Positions 43,116 through 52,060 of a stretch of 64,000 bases of DNA are shown one piece after another (the first letter of the stretch is position 1; every line of letters begins with the position of its first letter). Origin of the DNA: Glaciecola sp964195425 (lineage in GTDB: Bacteria; Pseudomonadota; Gammaproteobacteria; Enterobacterales; Alteromonadaceae); assembly GCA_964195425.1 (NCBI GenBank), contig CAXMOM010000011.1, positions 42,013 to 106,012 on the forward strand, written 5' to 3'. Position numbers and translations under genes: made by a program. The notes below the pieces were generated by a model. That model did not search any database. It saw only the letters and a program-made list of their open reading frames with translations, and had not been told where the DNA came from.

Positions 43116-43527
43116 CCTTATTTTACGGGTAGTCACCAAGTGGTTATCCCCTACCATTATATTGTTCGCCTTATATGTTCAATTTCATGGCGATTACAGC
43201 CCAGGCGGAGGTTTTCAGGCGGGTGTTATTTTCTCTTCAGCCATTTTATTGTACGCACTAACTTATGGACTAGACGCAGCGGTTAAAGTAATTCCTGAAA
43301 CCGCTCTTAAAATATGCGCCAGTTTTGGCGTTTTGCTATACGCAGGCGTGGGGGTAGTGTCTATGTTGCTAGGCGGTAATTTTTTAGATTATAGCGTGTT
43401 GGCAACCAACCCCATTACCGGCCAACATATTGGGATTATAATCATTGAACTAGGTGTGGGCATAACCGTAGCGTCGGTCATGATTTTACTATTTTTCACC
43501 TTCTCAAAAAGAGTGCCCCCAGAATGA
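43105..43527 (+). CDS. mrpB: Mrp antiporter subunit B
   Basis: Membrane subunit of 140 residues. Block FHGDYSPGGGFQAGVIFSSAILLYAL and IIIIELGVGITVASVMILLFF are typical of MnhB. Overlaps mrpC (ATGA). Confidence 0.93.
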   Translation: MTNDLILRVVTKWLSPTIILFALYVQFHGDYSPGGGFQAGVIFSSAILLYALTYGLDAAVKVIPETALKICASFGVLLYAGVGVVSMLLGGNFLDYSVLATNPITGQHIGIIIIELGVGITVASVMILLFFTFSKRVPPE

Positions 43528-43883
43528 TTGATTACGCCATTGGACACGTTAACTATTGGCTAATTATTGCGGTAATGATGGTGGGTCTTTATACCCTAAT
43601 TAGCCGTTCTAATCTGATTAAGAAATTAGCTGGACTTGCTATGTTTCAAACTGCGGTTATCTTGTTTTACGTAAGTATGGGAAAAGTCACAGGCGGCACA
43701 GTGCCTATTGTTGATACCGAATACACTATTTACTCTAACCCCTTACCACAGGTTCTTATGCTAACAGCCATTGTGGTAGGCGTAGCTACTACTGCACTTG
43801 GATTTGCTCTAGTCATTCGTATAAAAGAAGCATACGACACCATTGAAGAAGACCAAATAAACGAAATGGATAATCAAGAATGA
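43524..43883 (+). CDS. mrpC: Mrp antiporter subunit C
   Basis: NuoK-like subunit of 119 residues with three helices: GLYTLISRSNLIKKLAGLAMFQTAVILFY-type pattern, NPLPQVLMLTAIVVGVATTALGFAL. Overlaps mrpD (ATGA). Confidence 0.93.
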   Translation: MIDYAIGHVNYWLIIAVMMVGLYTLISRSNLIKKLAGLAMFQTAVILFYVSMGKVTGGTVPIVDTEYTIYSNPLPQVLMLTAIVVGVATTALGFALVIRIKEAYDTIEEDQINEMDNQE

Positions 43884-45388
43884 CCGAGCAGCTAACCATC
43901 CTTTTAGTGGTTATTCCACTTATATGCGCCCCCATCACTGCCTTATTTAAAAATCATAACCTTAGCTGGTTAGTCACGCTGCTGGTGTCTGTTACGTGCT
44001 TTGTTCTTTCATTTATCATTTTATATGACGTAATTGACGGCAAACACGTTATATACGAACTTGGCGGTTGGCGTCCTCCTTGGGGAATCGAATACAAAAT
44101 TGATTCACTCAATGCGTTTATTGCACTTATTGTAAGTGGCGTAGCCACGGTTACCAGCATATATGCATTTCAAAGCGTCCCTAAAGAAATTGATAAACAA
44201 AGCCATGGTTTATTTTATGCCGCTTTTCAGCTTTGTTTATTGGGTCTGTTAGGCATTGCGCTTACCGGCGATATTTTCAATTTATTTGTATTTTTAGAAA
44301 TCAGTTCACTGTCGAGTTACGCGCTTATTAGTATGGGCAAGTCGCGCAAAGCACTTACTGCTGCGTTTTCGTATTTGGTATTAGGCACTATAGGCGCTAC
44401 CTTTTTCTTAATTGGCGTAGGCTTTTTGTTTGCGGCCTCAGGTAGTTTAAATATCGCTGATATTGCCCAACGTTTCGACACCTTTGCCGACATGCAGTTG
44501 GTGATGACAGGTTTTATCTTTATTGTATTAGGCTTAGGTTTAAAAGCTGCAATATTCCCACTACACAGCTGGCTTCCAAATGCGTATAGCTATGCGCCAT
44601 CTGTAGTGAGTATATTCTTATCGGCTACTGCCACTAAAGTCTCTATTTACGCCCTGTTACGCGTATTGTTCGACCTATACCCCATTGAATACTGGACAGC
44701 ATTGTTGCTGCCGCAAATAATGCTAGTACTGGGATGCGTTGCGGTTATATACGGCTCGTACCGAGCGTGGCAGCAAATAGAATTAAAACGCATGTTGGCA
44801 TTTTCAAGTGTCGCGCAAATTGGCTATATGGTCATAGGTATTTCACTGTTAAATGAAACCGGCTTAACCGCTTCAGTTATGCATTTATTTAATCATGCCT
44901 TAATCAAATCGACGCTCTTTATGGGTGCTGGCATGGTGTTATATCGTGCAAACACAACTAAATTGTCTGAACTACGTGGCTTTGGAGTCAGTATGCCATG
45001 GACGTTTGCTGCCATAGTGTTGGCAGGCCTTAGCTTAATTGGTGTGCCCGGTACGGTAGGTTTTGTGACTAAGTGGTATTTACTTGAAGCTGCCATTTCA
45101 GAAGGTAAATATATTGTTGTGGCCGCCATCCTTATTGGTTCGGTGCTAGCCGTTGCCTATGTATGGAAAATAGTCGAAGCGATGTATTTTAATTCTGCAA
45201 GAAAAGTAGTCATTCGTGGGGTATCCAGTGGCGATATAAGCATTGCAAAAGCGCCAATAAGTTTAGCAATTGCATTATGGCTTGGCGCTGCCGGCTGTTT
45301 ATATTTTGGCCTATATACCGACTTACCTTTTGAAGCTGCCCAGTCGGTCGCAAAAGCCTTATTAACATCTACCAATGCAACGATGTAG
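43880..45388 (+). CDS. mrpD: Mrp antiporter subunit D
   Basis: NuoN/NuoM-like proton-translocating subunit of 502 residues with about 14 helices. LTGDIFNLFVFLEISSLSSYALI, AAIFPLHSWLPNAYSYAPSVVS, RMLAFSSVAQIGYMVIGI and MHLFNHALIKSTLFMGAG carry the Lys/His/Glu residues of the proton path. It is the most MrpD-like of the three large subunits in the cluster. Confidence 0.92.
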   Translation: MTEQLTILLVVIPLICAPITALFKNHNLSWLVTLLVSVTCFVLSFIILYDVIDGKHVIYELGGWRPPWGIEYKIDSLNAFIALIVSGVATVTSIYAFQSVPKEIDKQSHGLFYAAFQLCLLGLLGIALTGDIFNLFVFLEISSLSSYALISMGKSRKALTAAFSYLVLGTIGATFFLIGVGFLFAASGSLNIADIAQRFDTFADMQLVMTGFIFIVLGLGLKAAIFPLHSWLPNAYSYAPSVVSIFLSATATKVSIYALLRVLFDLYPIEYWTALLLPQIMLVLGCVAVIYGSYRAWQQIELKRMLAFSSVAQIGYMVIGISLLNETGLTASVMHLFNHALIKSTLFMGAGMVLYRANTTKLSELRGFGVSMPWTFAAIVLAGLSLIGVPGTVGFVTKWYLLEAAISEGKYIVVAAILIGSVLAVAYVWKIVEAMYFNSARKVVIRGVSSGDISIAKAPISLAIALWLGAAGCLYFGLYTDLPFEAAQSVAKALLTSTNATM

Positions 45389-45397
45389 GGAATACAG

Positions 45398-46867
45398 ATG
45401 ATTGAGTTAACTTATTGGTTAATGGCTAGTTTAGTTGTTCCCATTGCCGGTGCATTGCTTATCACAAGATTAGATAAAGTACCTAACATTAGGGAAGCTG
45501 TAACCTTGATTACGGCTGTTTCACTATTCGCAATAAATATTTATTTATACCTTAATTTGGATAATGCTAGCCAAGTCGGTTTTTCTTTAGCCGAGCCCAT
45601 TGAAGGCTTGTCAATTTCATTTGCCTTAAATAGCTTTGGCGTAATGTTTGCCCTAATTGCAAGTGGCTTGTGGATTGCTACCTCTATTTACGCAATAGGC
45701 TATATGCGGGCACATAACGAAAGTCATCAAACACGGTTTTTCACCTTGTTTGCTGTTGCCATCGCTGGCGTAATGGCCGTCGCGTATTCTGAAAATTTAT
45801 TTACTTTGTTTATTTTCTACGAATTTTTGACCGTATCAACCTACCCTCTTGTGACTCATTCAGGCACTCCGGAAGCCAAAAGTGGGGGTCGCAAATACAT
45901 ATTTATACTAATGGGATCCTCTATATTATTTTTCCTTCCCGCCATGATAACCGTGTTTTATATAGCAGGTACTTTAGACTTTATGCCCGGGGGAATTCTT
46001 AAAGGCAGTATGGACCCAGCTTGGGTGCTACCGCTGCTACTACTGTTTATTTTAGGTATTAGTAAAGCAGGCGTAATGCCACTGCATAAGTGGTTACCCT
46101 CGGCCATGGTAGCCCCTACCCCAGTTAGTGCGCTGTTACATGCAGTAGCAGTAGTAAAAGCAGGTGTATTTACTGTGGTAAAGGTGGTGGTATTAATTTT
46201 TGGCACCGAGTTCATCACTGAATCAGGCGCCAATCAAATTCTGGTTTGGATACCTATTTTTACTATTGTAGCCGCCTCAATTATTGCCTTAACTAAAGAC
46301 AATATCAAAGAGCGTCTCGCTTATTCTACCGTTAGCCAGCTTAGCTATATTGTGCTGGGTGTGTTGCTGGCAACTAAAGATGCTGTTACTGGAGCAGGCA
46401 TGCATATTGCTATGCATGCCTTTGGTAAGATCGCATTGTTTTTCGCTGCTGGTGCTATTTTAGTTACCATGCACAAAAAAGCGGTAAGTGACCTTAATGG
46501 AATGGGCAGAGCTATGCCCTTTACGTTTACTGTTTTTACAATAGGTACCTTGAGCATTTTGGGCATTCCGTTTTTTGGTGGCATGTGGAGTAAATGGTAT
46601 TTGTTGTCGGGCACTTTAGGCTTTGAACAGAACGATTTTATTTTTTGGACCGTTCTGGCTGCTTTAGCACTCAGTTCATTACTAAATACCTATTATTTAT
46701 TGAGTATTCCTATGCGTGCGTTTTTTATGCAAAACAATGCTTACCAGCAAATTCAAGAAGCACCAAAAGCATGTTTAATAGGCATGGCGATACCTACCGC
46801 AATGACCTTATATTTGTTTTTTGATCCTTCAGTGTTTTATCAACTTTCACTCACACTAACAGAATAA
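45398..46867 (+). CDS. Second NuoN/MrpD-like antiporter subunit
   Basis: Membrane protein of 489 residues with the proton-conducting family blocks FTLFIFYEFLTVSTYPLV, GVMPLHKWLPSAMVAPTPVSALLHA, RLAYSTVSQLSYIVLGVLL and MHIAMHAFGKIALFFAAGAI. It lies 9 bp after mrpD and likely replaces the NuoL-like N-terminal part of MrpA, since no full MrpA is present. Exact equivalence is uncertain. Confidence 0.87.
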   Translation: MIELTYWLMASLVVPIAGALLITRLDKVPNIREAVTLITAVSLFAINIYLYLNLDNASQVGFSLAEPIEGLSISFALNSFGVMFALIASGLWIATSIYAIGYMRAHNESHQTRFFTLFAVAIAGVMAVAYSENLFTLFIFYEFLTVSTYPLVTHSGTPEAKSGGRKYIFILMGSSILFFLPAMITVFYIAGTLDFMPGGILKGSMDPAWVLPLLLLFILGISKAGVMPLHKWLPSAMVAPTPVSALLHAVAVVKAGVFTVVKVVVLIFGTEFITESGANQILVWIPIFTIVAASIIALTKDNIKERLAYSTVSQLSYIVLGVLLATKDAVTGAGMHIAMHAFGKIALFFAAGAILVTMHKKAVSDLNGMGRAMPFTFTVFTIGTLSILGIPFFGGMWSKWYLLSGTLGFEQNDFIFWTVLAALALSSLLNTYYLLSIPMRAFFMQNNAYQQIQEAPKACLIGMAIPTAMTLYLFFDPSVFYQLSLTLTE

Positions 46868-46881
46868 AAGGAGGCAACCAC

Positions 46882-47352
46882 ATGCAGTCTAATGACTCAA
46901 GCTCAAGCAACGACAAAATCGATCATGAAAACGTGAATGATTCAGCACATGAATCAACAACAAAGCATGAAACGCCAAGCGATACCTCTTTCTTTGATAA
47001 ACCAAAAAATGTCGGCATTATCATGAATTCTTTTTATGCACTTTGCATAATCTTAGTTGCTCTAGAATTTATCGTACATAGACACATTTACTTATCGTTT
47101 GAAGAAATTCCTGCCTTTTATGCTATTTACGGTTTTGTAGCCTGCGTGGTACTTGTGGTCATCGCCAAATTAATGCGCCATGTAGTTATGCGAAACGAGC
47201 ATTATTATGATGAAAGGCTAGACGAACAAGGATCTGCTTCAGCAGCACACGGAATTGGAGATGCACTTAATGAAGGTAGTAAAGAAGACCCTCACAGCAT
47301 GGACGATTTAGGCTTAAACAGTCAGTCAAGCACGGGAGACAAACAACTATGA
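46882..47352 (+). CDS. Uncharacterised two-helix protein of the Mrp operon
   Basis: Protein of 156 residues. A hydrophilic Ser/Asp/His-rich N-terminus (about 1-45) precedes two membrane helices (SFYALCIILVALEFIVH, AIYGFVACVVLVVIAKLM) and an acidic C-terminal tail. AAGGAGG precedes the ATG, and the stop overlaps the next gene (ATGA). No family is recognised. Its position between two antiporter subunits suggests a structural or regulatory accessory subunit. Confidence 0.75.
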   Translation: MQSNDSSSSNDKIDHENVNDSAHESTTKHETPSDTSFFDKPKNVGIIMNSFYALCIILVALEFIVHRHIYLSFEEIPAFYAIYGFVACVVLVVIAKLMRHVVMRNEHYYDERLDEQGSASAAHGIGDALNEGSKEDPHSMDDLGLNSQSSTGDKQL

Positions 47353-49022
47353 GTTATGCTATCCCTGCTTTTCTACCCTTTTTCTTTGCAGCTGTGTTGG
47401 CTTTATTTATTCCTATGCGGTGGCGCTATGTGCTGGTGCTTGTGCCTCTTATTAACGGCATTTGGTTATACCTAAACTTAGACCCAACGCCCATCAATAT
47501 GCAGTTGCATATTTTTACCCTCGAAATAGTTAAAGTAGACCGTTTATCCCTGCTATTTGGTTACCTATTTCACATAGCCTGTTTTATTTGTCTTATTTAT
47601 GCGATGCATTTAAAAGATCGCGTGCAGTTTGTGGCCGGACTCGCCTATGCAGGCAGCGCAGTAGGTGCTGTGTTTGCAGGTGATTTCCTGACTGTTTTTG
47701 TATTTTGGGAGCTGCTTGCTTTAACCTCGGCATTTTTGATTTTTGCACGACGCACAAAATCAGCACAACAGGCTGGCATTCGTTACTTAATGATACAAAT
47801 ACTCTCCGGTGTAGCGCTTCTCATAGCCGCTATTATGCATTACCGCACCACCGGTAGTATTAGCATCACCCAAATTGGCTTAAGTGACTATACCTCATAC
47901 TTGTTCTTGTTTGCCTTTGGCGTGAAGGCAGCTTTTCCATTTTTACACACTTGGCTTACCGACGCATACCCTGAAGCAACGCCAGTGGGCACGGTGTTCT
48001 TATCCGCATTCACTACCAAGGTTGCCATATATATGCTGGCAAGGACGTTCCAAGGTGAATCATTACTAGTTTACATAGGTGCAGCAATGACATGCTTCCC
48101 TATTTTCTATGCGGTAATTGAAAACGACCTACGTAAAGTACTTGCTTATAGCCTTATTAACCAACTCGGCTTTATGGTCTGTGGAATAGGTATTGGTACT
48201 GCTTTAGCTATGAATGGTGCGGTTGCACATGCCTTTAACGACGTTATTTTTAAAGGCTTATTATTTATGACAATGGGCGCGGTATTAACCCGCGTTGGCC
48301 ATGTAAATGGTTCCAATTTAGGCGGACTACACAAAACCATGCCTAAAACGACGCTGTTTTGTATTGTAGGGGCGGCTTCAATTTCTGCCTTCCCACTGTT
48401 TAGCGGGTTTGTTAGCAAGAGTATGGTAATGGCGGCGATGATTGAAGCCGGTCACGAGTATTTATGGTTAATGTTATTATTTGCATCTGCTGGTGTATTT
48501 CATCATGCAGGTATTAAAATTCCATTTTTTGCCTTCTTTGCACACGACTCTAAATTACGCCCCAAAGAAGCCCCCACGAATATGCTCATTGCCATGGGTA
48601 TCGCGGCCACTCTTTGTCTTATGATTGGCAGTTTTCCACAAATTTTGTACCAGTTTTTACCTTGGGAAAGCGATTACAAACCATATGATATTACCCATGT
48701 ACTAACGCAATTGCAGCTACTGGCTTTCTCTGCCCTTGCCTTTGTATGGCTTAATAAACAGGGTTTGTATCCACCTGAACTTAAATCAGTCAATCTTGAT
48801 ATTGAATTTTTATACCGAAAAGTAGTTCCAATAGCGGGTCAGCATGCGTTTTCAACTTTATCGCGCATAGGCGGAGTCTTAATACAAACATCGCGCTCTG
48901 CTTTTGCAATGCTACCTATCAAGAGTGGAAGCAACGATGCAAGTGCCGCAACGCTGACGCTAAGGATGGTTATTGGGTTTGTTCTTTTAGCCTTTATAGC
49001 GTTAATAACAGAGCTGATGTAA
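47349..49022 (+). CDS. Third NuoL/MrpD-like antiporter subunit
   Basis: Membrane protein of 557 residues, about 14 helices: AGDFLTVFVFWELLALTSAFLIF, AAFPFLHTWLTDAYPEATPVGTVFLSAF, KVLAYSLINQLGFMVCGIGI and AVAHAFNDVIFKGLLFMTMG. A C-terminal lateral-helix extension reaches TLSRIGGVLIQTSRSAF. It is the last gene of the operon. With three large proton-channel-like subunits, the complex resembles a Mrp/Mbh relative and not the classical seven-gene Mrp. Confidence 0.88.
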   Translation: MSYAIPAFLPFFFAAVLALFIPMRWRYVLVLVPLINGIWLYLNLDPTPINMQLHIFTLEIVKVDRLSLLFGYLFHIACFICLIYAMHLKDRVQFVAGLAYAGSAVGAVFAGDFLTVFVFWELLALTSAFLIFARRTKSAQQAGIRYLMIQILSGVALLIAAIMHYRTTGSISITQIGLSDYTSYLFLFAFGVKAAFPFLHTWLTDAYPEATPVGTVFLSAFTTKVAIYMLARTFQGESLLVYIGAAMTCFPIFYAVIENDLRKVLAYSLINQLGFMVCGIGIGTALAMNGAVAHAFNDVIFKGLLFMTMGAVLTRVGHVNGSNLGGLHKTMPKTTLFCIVGAASISAFPLFSGFVSKSMVMAAMIEAGHEYLWLMLLFASAGVFHHAGIKIPFFAFFAHDSKLRPKEAPTNMLIAMGIAATLCLMIGSFPQILYQFLPWESDYKPYDITHVLTQLQLLAFSALAFVWLNKQGLYPPELKSVNLDIEFLYRKVVPIAGQHAFSTLSRIGGVLIQTSRSAFAMLPIKSGSNDASAATLTLRMVIGFVLLAFIALITELM

Positions 49023-49054
49023 ATGTCCTTTATGGGTATGCATGCATAAATTAT

Positions 49055-49083
49055 AAGAGTGCTCTATTTAGCGCCCTTTTTTT
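49055..49083 (+). terminator. Possible terminator after the Mrp operon
   Basis: AAGAGTGCT can pair weakly (with wobble) to AGCGCCCTTTT, followed by a seven-T run, 33 bp after the last antiporter gene. The stem is imperfect. Confidence 0.45.
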
Positions 49084-49113
49084 GGTTCATGTTTTCGCCA
49101 CAATATCGGGCGT

Positions 49114-49153
49114 CATCTAAAGCTAAATCTGTCGTTAGTTTTAGCTTTAGATG
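49114..49153. repeat. Perfect 14-bp inverted repeat before the lipoprotein gene
   Basis: CATCTAAAGCTAAA and TTTAGCTTTAGATG are separated by 12 bp, in the leader of the small lipoprotein gene. No T run follows, so it may be an mRNA structure or operator. Confidence 0.7.
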
Positions 49154-49208
49154 GCGACGCAAATAAACAAGCGTATTGTAACGACACTAGTATTTAATTG
49201 GAAAAACC

Positions 49209-49451
49209 ATGTTGAAGAAAGTACTGCATTGTCTTTTTGTCGTTTATTGTCTTACTTGCTTGTCAGGCTGTGTTGCCGTGACAGCTGTTTCGGCTGTGGT
49301 TGGAGTTACTACAACGGTTGTTGGTGGCGCTATTGATGTTGTGGATGCAGTTACCCCTGACATTTTAGATGATGATGACGAGGAGAAAGAAGAAGAGAAT
49401 GAAGATGAAGATAAGCCGGGAGATTTAGAACAAAATGATAAAGCTCAATAG
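49209..49451 (+). CDS. Small lipoprotein with acidic tail
   Basis: Protein of 80 residues. Signal peptide II with lipobox LSGC (Cys at about 20), then a Val/Ala/Thr-rich hydrophobic stretch (VAVTAVSAVVGVTTTVVGGA) and a strongly acidic Asp/Glu tail. Similar short lipoproteins occur in Alteromonadales and related bacteria, function unknown. Outer-membrane attachment is likely because no Asp follows the lipobox Cys. Confidence 0.78.
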   Translation: MLKKVLHCLFVVYCLTCLSGCVAVTAVSAVVGVTTTVVGGAIDVVDAVTPDILDDDDEEKEEENEDEDKPGDLEQNDKAQ

Positions 49452-49627
49452 ACAATTAGTTGAGCGCTATATTCATGGTCTAAAATTATCAAATACTAGT
49501 AATCTGAACCTTGCATATATTAGAAACTTAGTTGGTAATATCGACTCTATTTGAACCTTTATATGTCGAGGCGCTTTCAAAAAATTAGTAACTTCAGTTT
49601 TTATACCCTTTTGTATTGCCAGTGTAG
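49452..49627. other. Spacer before IS3 remnant
   Basis: No gene supported. On the reverse strand about 50 codons are open (starting TLAIQKGIKTEV) without a recognised match; it could be the far side of an interrupted gene. Confidence 0.3.
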
Positions 49628-50571
49628 TGGTCACGTTTTTTTCGCCACGGATTTAGAATATTTTCAATATCTTATTTCCGATTCATTTGGCGTTAAACCA
49701 CCGTTATATGAATGCGGCCTTAGCTCGCTGTAATATCCAATTATATAATCAGTAATATTGTTTTTGCTTCATTAAAACTTGTGAAGCCTGTTGTTGGTAT
49801 CCATTCCGCTTTTAAAATTCTAAAAAATCTTTCCATTGGCGTATTATCCCAACAATTACCTCGTTTGCTCATACTTTGAGTTAACCGATATCGCCAAATA
49901 TGTTGCCTAAATTGACGACTTGTATAATGACTTCCCTGATCGCTATGGAACATGACATTTTTAGGCCTACCACGACTTTCAAAGGCCATTGTTAAGGCTT
50001 GACAAGTTAAATTACTATCGGGCGAATGACTCATGGCCCAGCCAACTGGTTTTCGTGAAAACAAATCTAAAACTACTGCTAAGTGCGCCCATCGAGTGCC
50101 TGTCCAAATGTATGTCACATCGCCACACCACGCTTGATTAGGCTCAATAACAACGAACTGTCTATCCAATGTGTTGGGAATGGCCACGTGCTCCTGTGTG
50201 GCTTTTTTATAAGCATGTTGGGGACGTTGGCAACTCACCAAATTTAGCTTTTTCATAATATTGCCAGCCCGATAACGCGTTAATGGGAATCCATTATTCG
50301 TTGCCATTACTGCCACCTGCTGAGCCATTGCTTTGTCGATGCACTTCTTTCACTTGGCAGTGCAGTTTAGCTTGCGCTGGTGAAAGCCGCTTATCTCGCT
50401 TATCTCGCTTATACCAGTATTTATAAGTGCTGCGGTGAACTCCAAATACTTCACACAGCAACTTTATTGGCTAACGGCGTTTATCGCTCTGACTCAGTTC
50501 CTCGACTAGCGGGAGTTGTTCATGGAGTCCGACATCAACAGACCAGTAGCCTTTTTTAATACTTTTTTCTC
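49628..50571 (-). pseudogene. IS3-family transposase OrfB, frameshifted
   Basis: The largest intact piece (49741-50328, 195 codons) contains the rve/DDE core: NQAWCGDVTYIWTGTRWAHL (first Asp), MFHSDQGSHYTSRQF (second Asp) and NTPMERFFRILKAEW (Glu). Upstream, the N-terminal helical part is spread over other frames with a TAG. Downstream, an extra AT near 49750 shifts the frame; the true C-terminus (TDYIIGYYSELRPHSYN, GGLTPNE) continues in another frame. Transposition by this copy is unlikely. Confidence 0.85.
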
Positions 50572-50826
50572 TCACTCAGCACGTGCAAGACGCTTCTTTA
50601 AATCACGAATTTCGATTTGCTCAGGCGTTATCGGTAACTGCTTTACCTGAATACCTTTTCGTTCCTGTTTGAGCTGACTTACCCACTTGCTGATAGTTGA
50701 AGGAGCAACACTCATTGCCTTTGCTGCTTCTTCCTGGTTGTAATTTTGGTCAACAACTAATTGCGCCGTTTCCAACCTAAACTCAGGGCTATACGTTGGT
50801 CGTTTCTTTGTCTTCATTTTTGTCAC
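50572..50826 (-). CDS. IS3-family transposase OrfA
   Basis: Protein of 84 residues: YSPEFRLETAQLVVDQNYNQ, EEAAKAMSVAPSTISKWV helix-turn-helix, then the leucine-zipper-like start PEQIEIRDLKKRLARAE. It is cut by a TGA where intact relatives continue (the downstream frame reads EKSI-KK-GLLMSD-like), so it is slightly shortened or the OrfA/OrfB junction has decayed. Confidence 0.75.
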   Translation of the reverse strand: MTKMKTKKRPTYSPEFRLETAQLVVDQNYNQEEAAKAMSVAPSTISKWVSQLKQERKGIQVKQLPITPEQIEIRDLKKRLARAE

Positions 50827-50874
50827 CTAATCTTGCTATGCTAATAGCATAACATTTCTAGTTAGGTGGCCAAA

Positions 50875-51009
50875 TTACCTAAGCCACTGCAGCACTGCGG
50901 GGTAAATTTCTCTTCCCATTAACAATAGTATTGAAAACATAATAATTGAACTTACTGCGAAGAATGTCCATAAGCGCTTTACTAAAAATGTACTTTTGTA
51001 AGTTTCCAC
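50875..51009 (-). pseudogene. Truncated membrane-protein start next to IS3 remnant
   Basis: A 44-codon frame from GTG 51009 reads VETYKSTFLVKRLWTFFAVSS, then a membrane helix (IIMFSILLLMGREIY) and ends 3 bp from the IS border. The W-x(10-20)-L-x-x-GREIY pattern recalls the N-terminal helix of quinol-type nitric oxide reductase subunits, but this is too short to be sure. It seems cut by the insertion. Confidence 0.35.
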
Positions 51010-51218
51010 TGCACATTTTACTGGTGGTTTATATTTTTACTAGATGGATTTACTGTGTAACGTTTTGTTTACTTTGCTGTTTATTAAACTACTACTAAAT
51101 AGATAAGTGGTCAAATCTTAATCATATCGATGGATATTTTGGATCGAGTTGCAGTATTAAATGACGGTATTTGAGATGCTGATTATGAGTGGAATCAAAT
51201 AAACCATGTCAATAAAGA
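51010..51218. other. Non-coding spacer
   Basis: AT-rich sequence upstream of the truncated frame. A coding-like stretch (51130-51261, forward) is broken by TGA and not assigned. Confidence 0.3.
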
Positions 51219-51257
51219 ATGGCCCTGTAACGTTGCAGCTAACGAGGCCATTTTTTA
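51219..51257. terminator. Hairpin terminator between the fragments
   Basis: ATGGCC (51219) and GGCCAT (51246) with an inner CGTT/AACG pairing, then TTTTTT on the forward strand and TTCTTTATT on the reverse. It probably ends the reverse-strand PEP-CTERM-like frame and could work both ways. Confidence 0.6.
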
Positions 51258-51282
51258 GTTTAGATATTTAAGTTAGACAATA

Positions 51283-51573
51283 TTAAGGATTGCGGTTTTT
51301 GCTTAACATCGAGAACCCAAATGCACCTAAGAATAGCAATAAAATGTTCGGCGCCGATACTTCGCCAATAACAATTCTGGCTTCACCGAAAGTTAGAAAA
51401 ACAGCCACTAGCAAGCCATTGTTATCTCCTAATTGAAAGTCATTCTCAACAATCCTGCCGTCAGCAGTGTCGGTTAAGAAAAACCAAATCAAACCTATTA
51501 TGCCATCGGTCGGCGCGAATTTATAAGTAAGGCCCACTGTGTCAGCCGTATTAGTACCCCAGGCAAATACCAT
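51283..51573 (-). pseudogene. C-terminal fragment of a PEP-CTERM-like exported protein
   Basis: 96 codons ending in a sorting-type tail: VSAPNILLLFLGAFGFSML followed by SKNRN, i.e. a short motif, a hydrophobic helix and a basic end, as in PEP-CTERM proteins of Alteromonadales. There is no signal peptide, and the preceding sequence (51600-51720, ASNVAQPMTIPKGTQALAT in another frame) also looks coding, so the N-terminal part seems lost or frameshifted. Exosortase is not in the window. Confidence 0.55.
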
Positions 51574-51818
51574 TGAGCTGCTGGTTACAATGCGCTGTTA
51601 AAGTTTTCTTAACTGGCGAAATCAAAGCTAAACTCCCTGTCCTGCGTAATGTCGTACACATCTGTCGCTAGCGCCTGAGTGCCTTTGGGAATGGTCATAG
51701 GTTGTGCGACGTTTGACGCTATATTAAAGAACTCAACCGTGCAGGCAAACGCGGACGTTTACGTTCTTCGTTAAAAGAAACGAACACTTGGAGTGCGAAG
51801 AGATGCCTGCACGAAGCC

Positions 51819-52016
51819 GTGCGACGAGATGCTCTCGAATATGATGGGGTTGTCTTGTCGATGCCGAACGACAGCTTTTGGCCATTCACCGATACAAAGC
51901 CCTTCAAGCCGAGGCATACCAACTTGAGTTTGTCGAAGTTCAAAAATATTGGCGATGCTAATGGGAAGCTAACTCCTATCGGCCGCAATCTGCGATTTAC
52001 TGTCTTTAATAACTGA
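51819..52016 (+). pseudogene. Coding-like fragment, unknown family
   Basis: Sixty-five codons including EYDGVVLSMPNDSFWPFTD, TKPFKPRHTNLSLSKF and LTPIGRNLRFTVFNN. Residue composition looks protein-like and the C-terminal stop is clean, but it begins inside an inverted-repeat region with no ribosome site. Family not recognised; could be the 3' end of a lost gene. Confidence 0.35.
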
Positions 52017-52060
52017 CTTTATTGCCTAATTTACGCTGTAGGGGCCATACCGGACCTTAG

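Larger units (their letters stand above)
49628..50872 (-). mobile_element. Decayed IS3-family insertion sequence
   Basis: Ends are suggested by TGGTCACG at 49628 and the inverted GGTGGCCA ending at 50872, giving 1245 bp, a usual IS3-family size. orfA and a DDE-type orfB are present on the reverse strand, but orfB carries at least two frameshifts and a stop. A tandem GCGAGATAA duplication lies near 50390-50410. No clear target duplication was found, so the borders are approximate. Confidence 0.75.

Noticed and set aside
50380..50420. Tandem GCGAGATAA copies considered as repeat array or CRISPR
   Set aside because: Only two units inside the decayed IS transposase; a local duplication, not an array.
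51130..51261. Forward coding-like stretch interrupted by TGA
   Set aside because: No recognisable family, and its 3' end overlaps a better-supported terminator.
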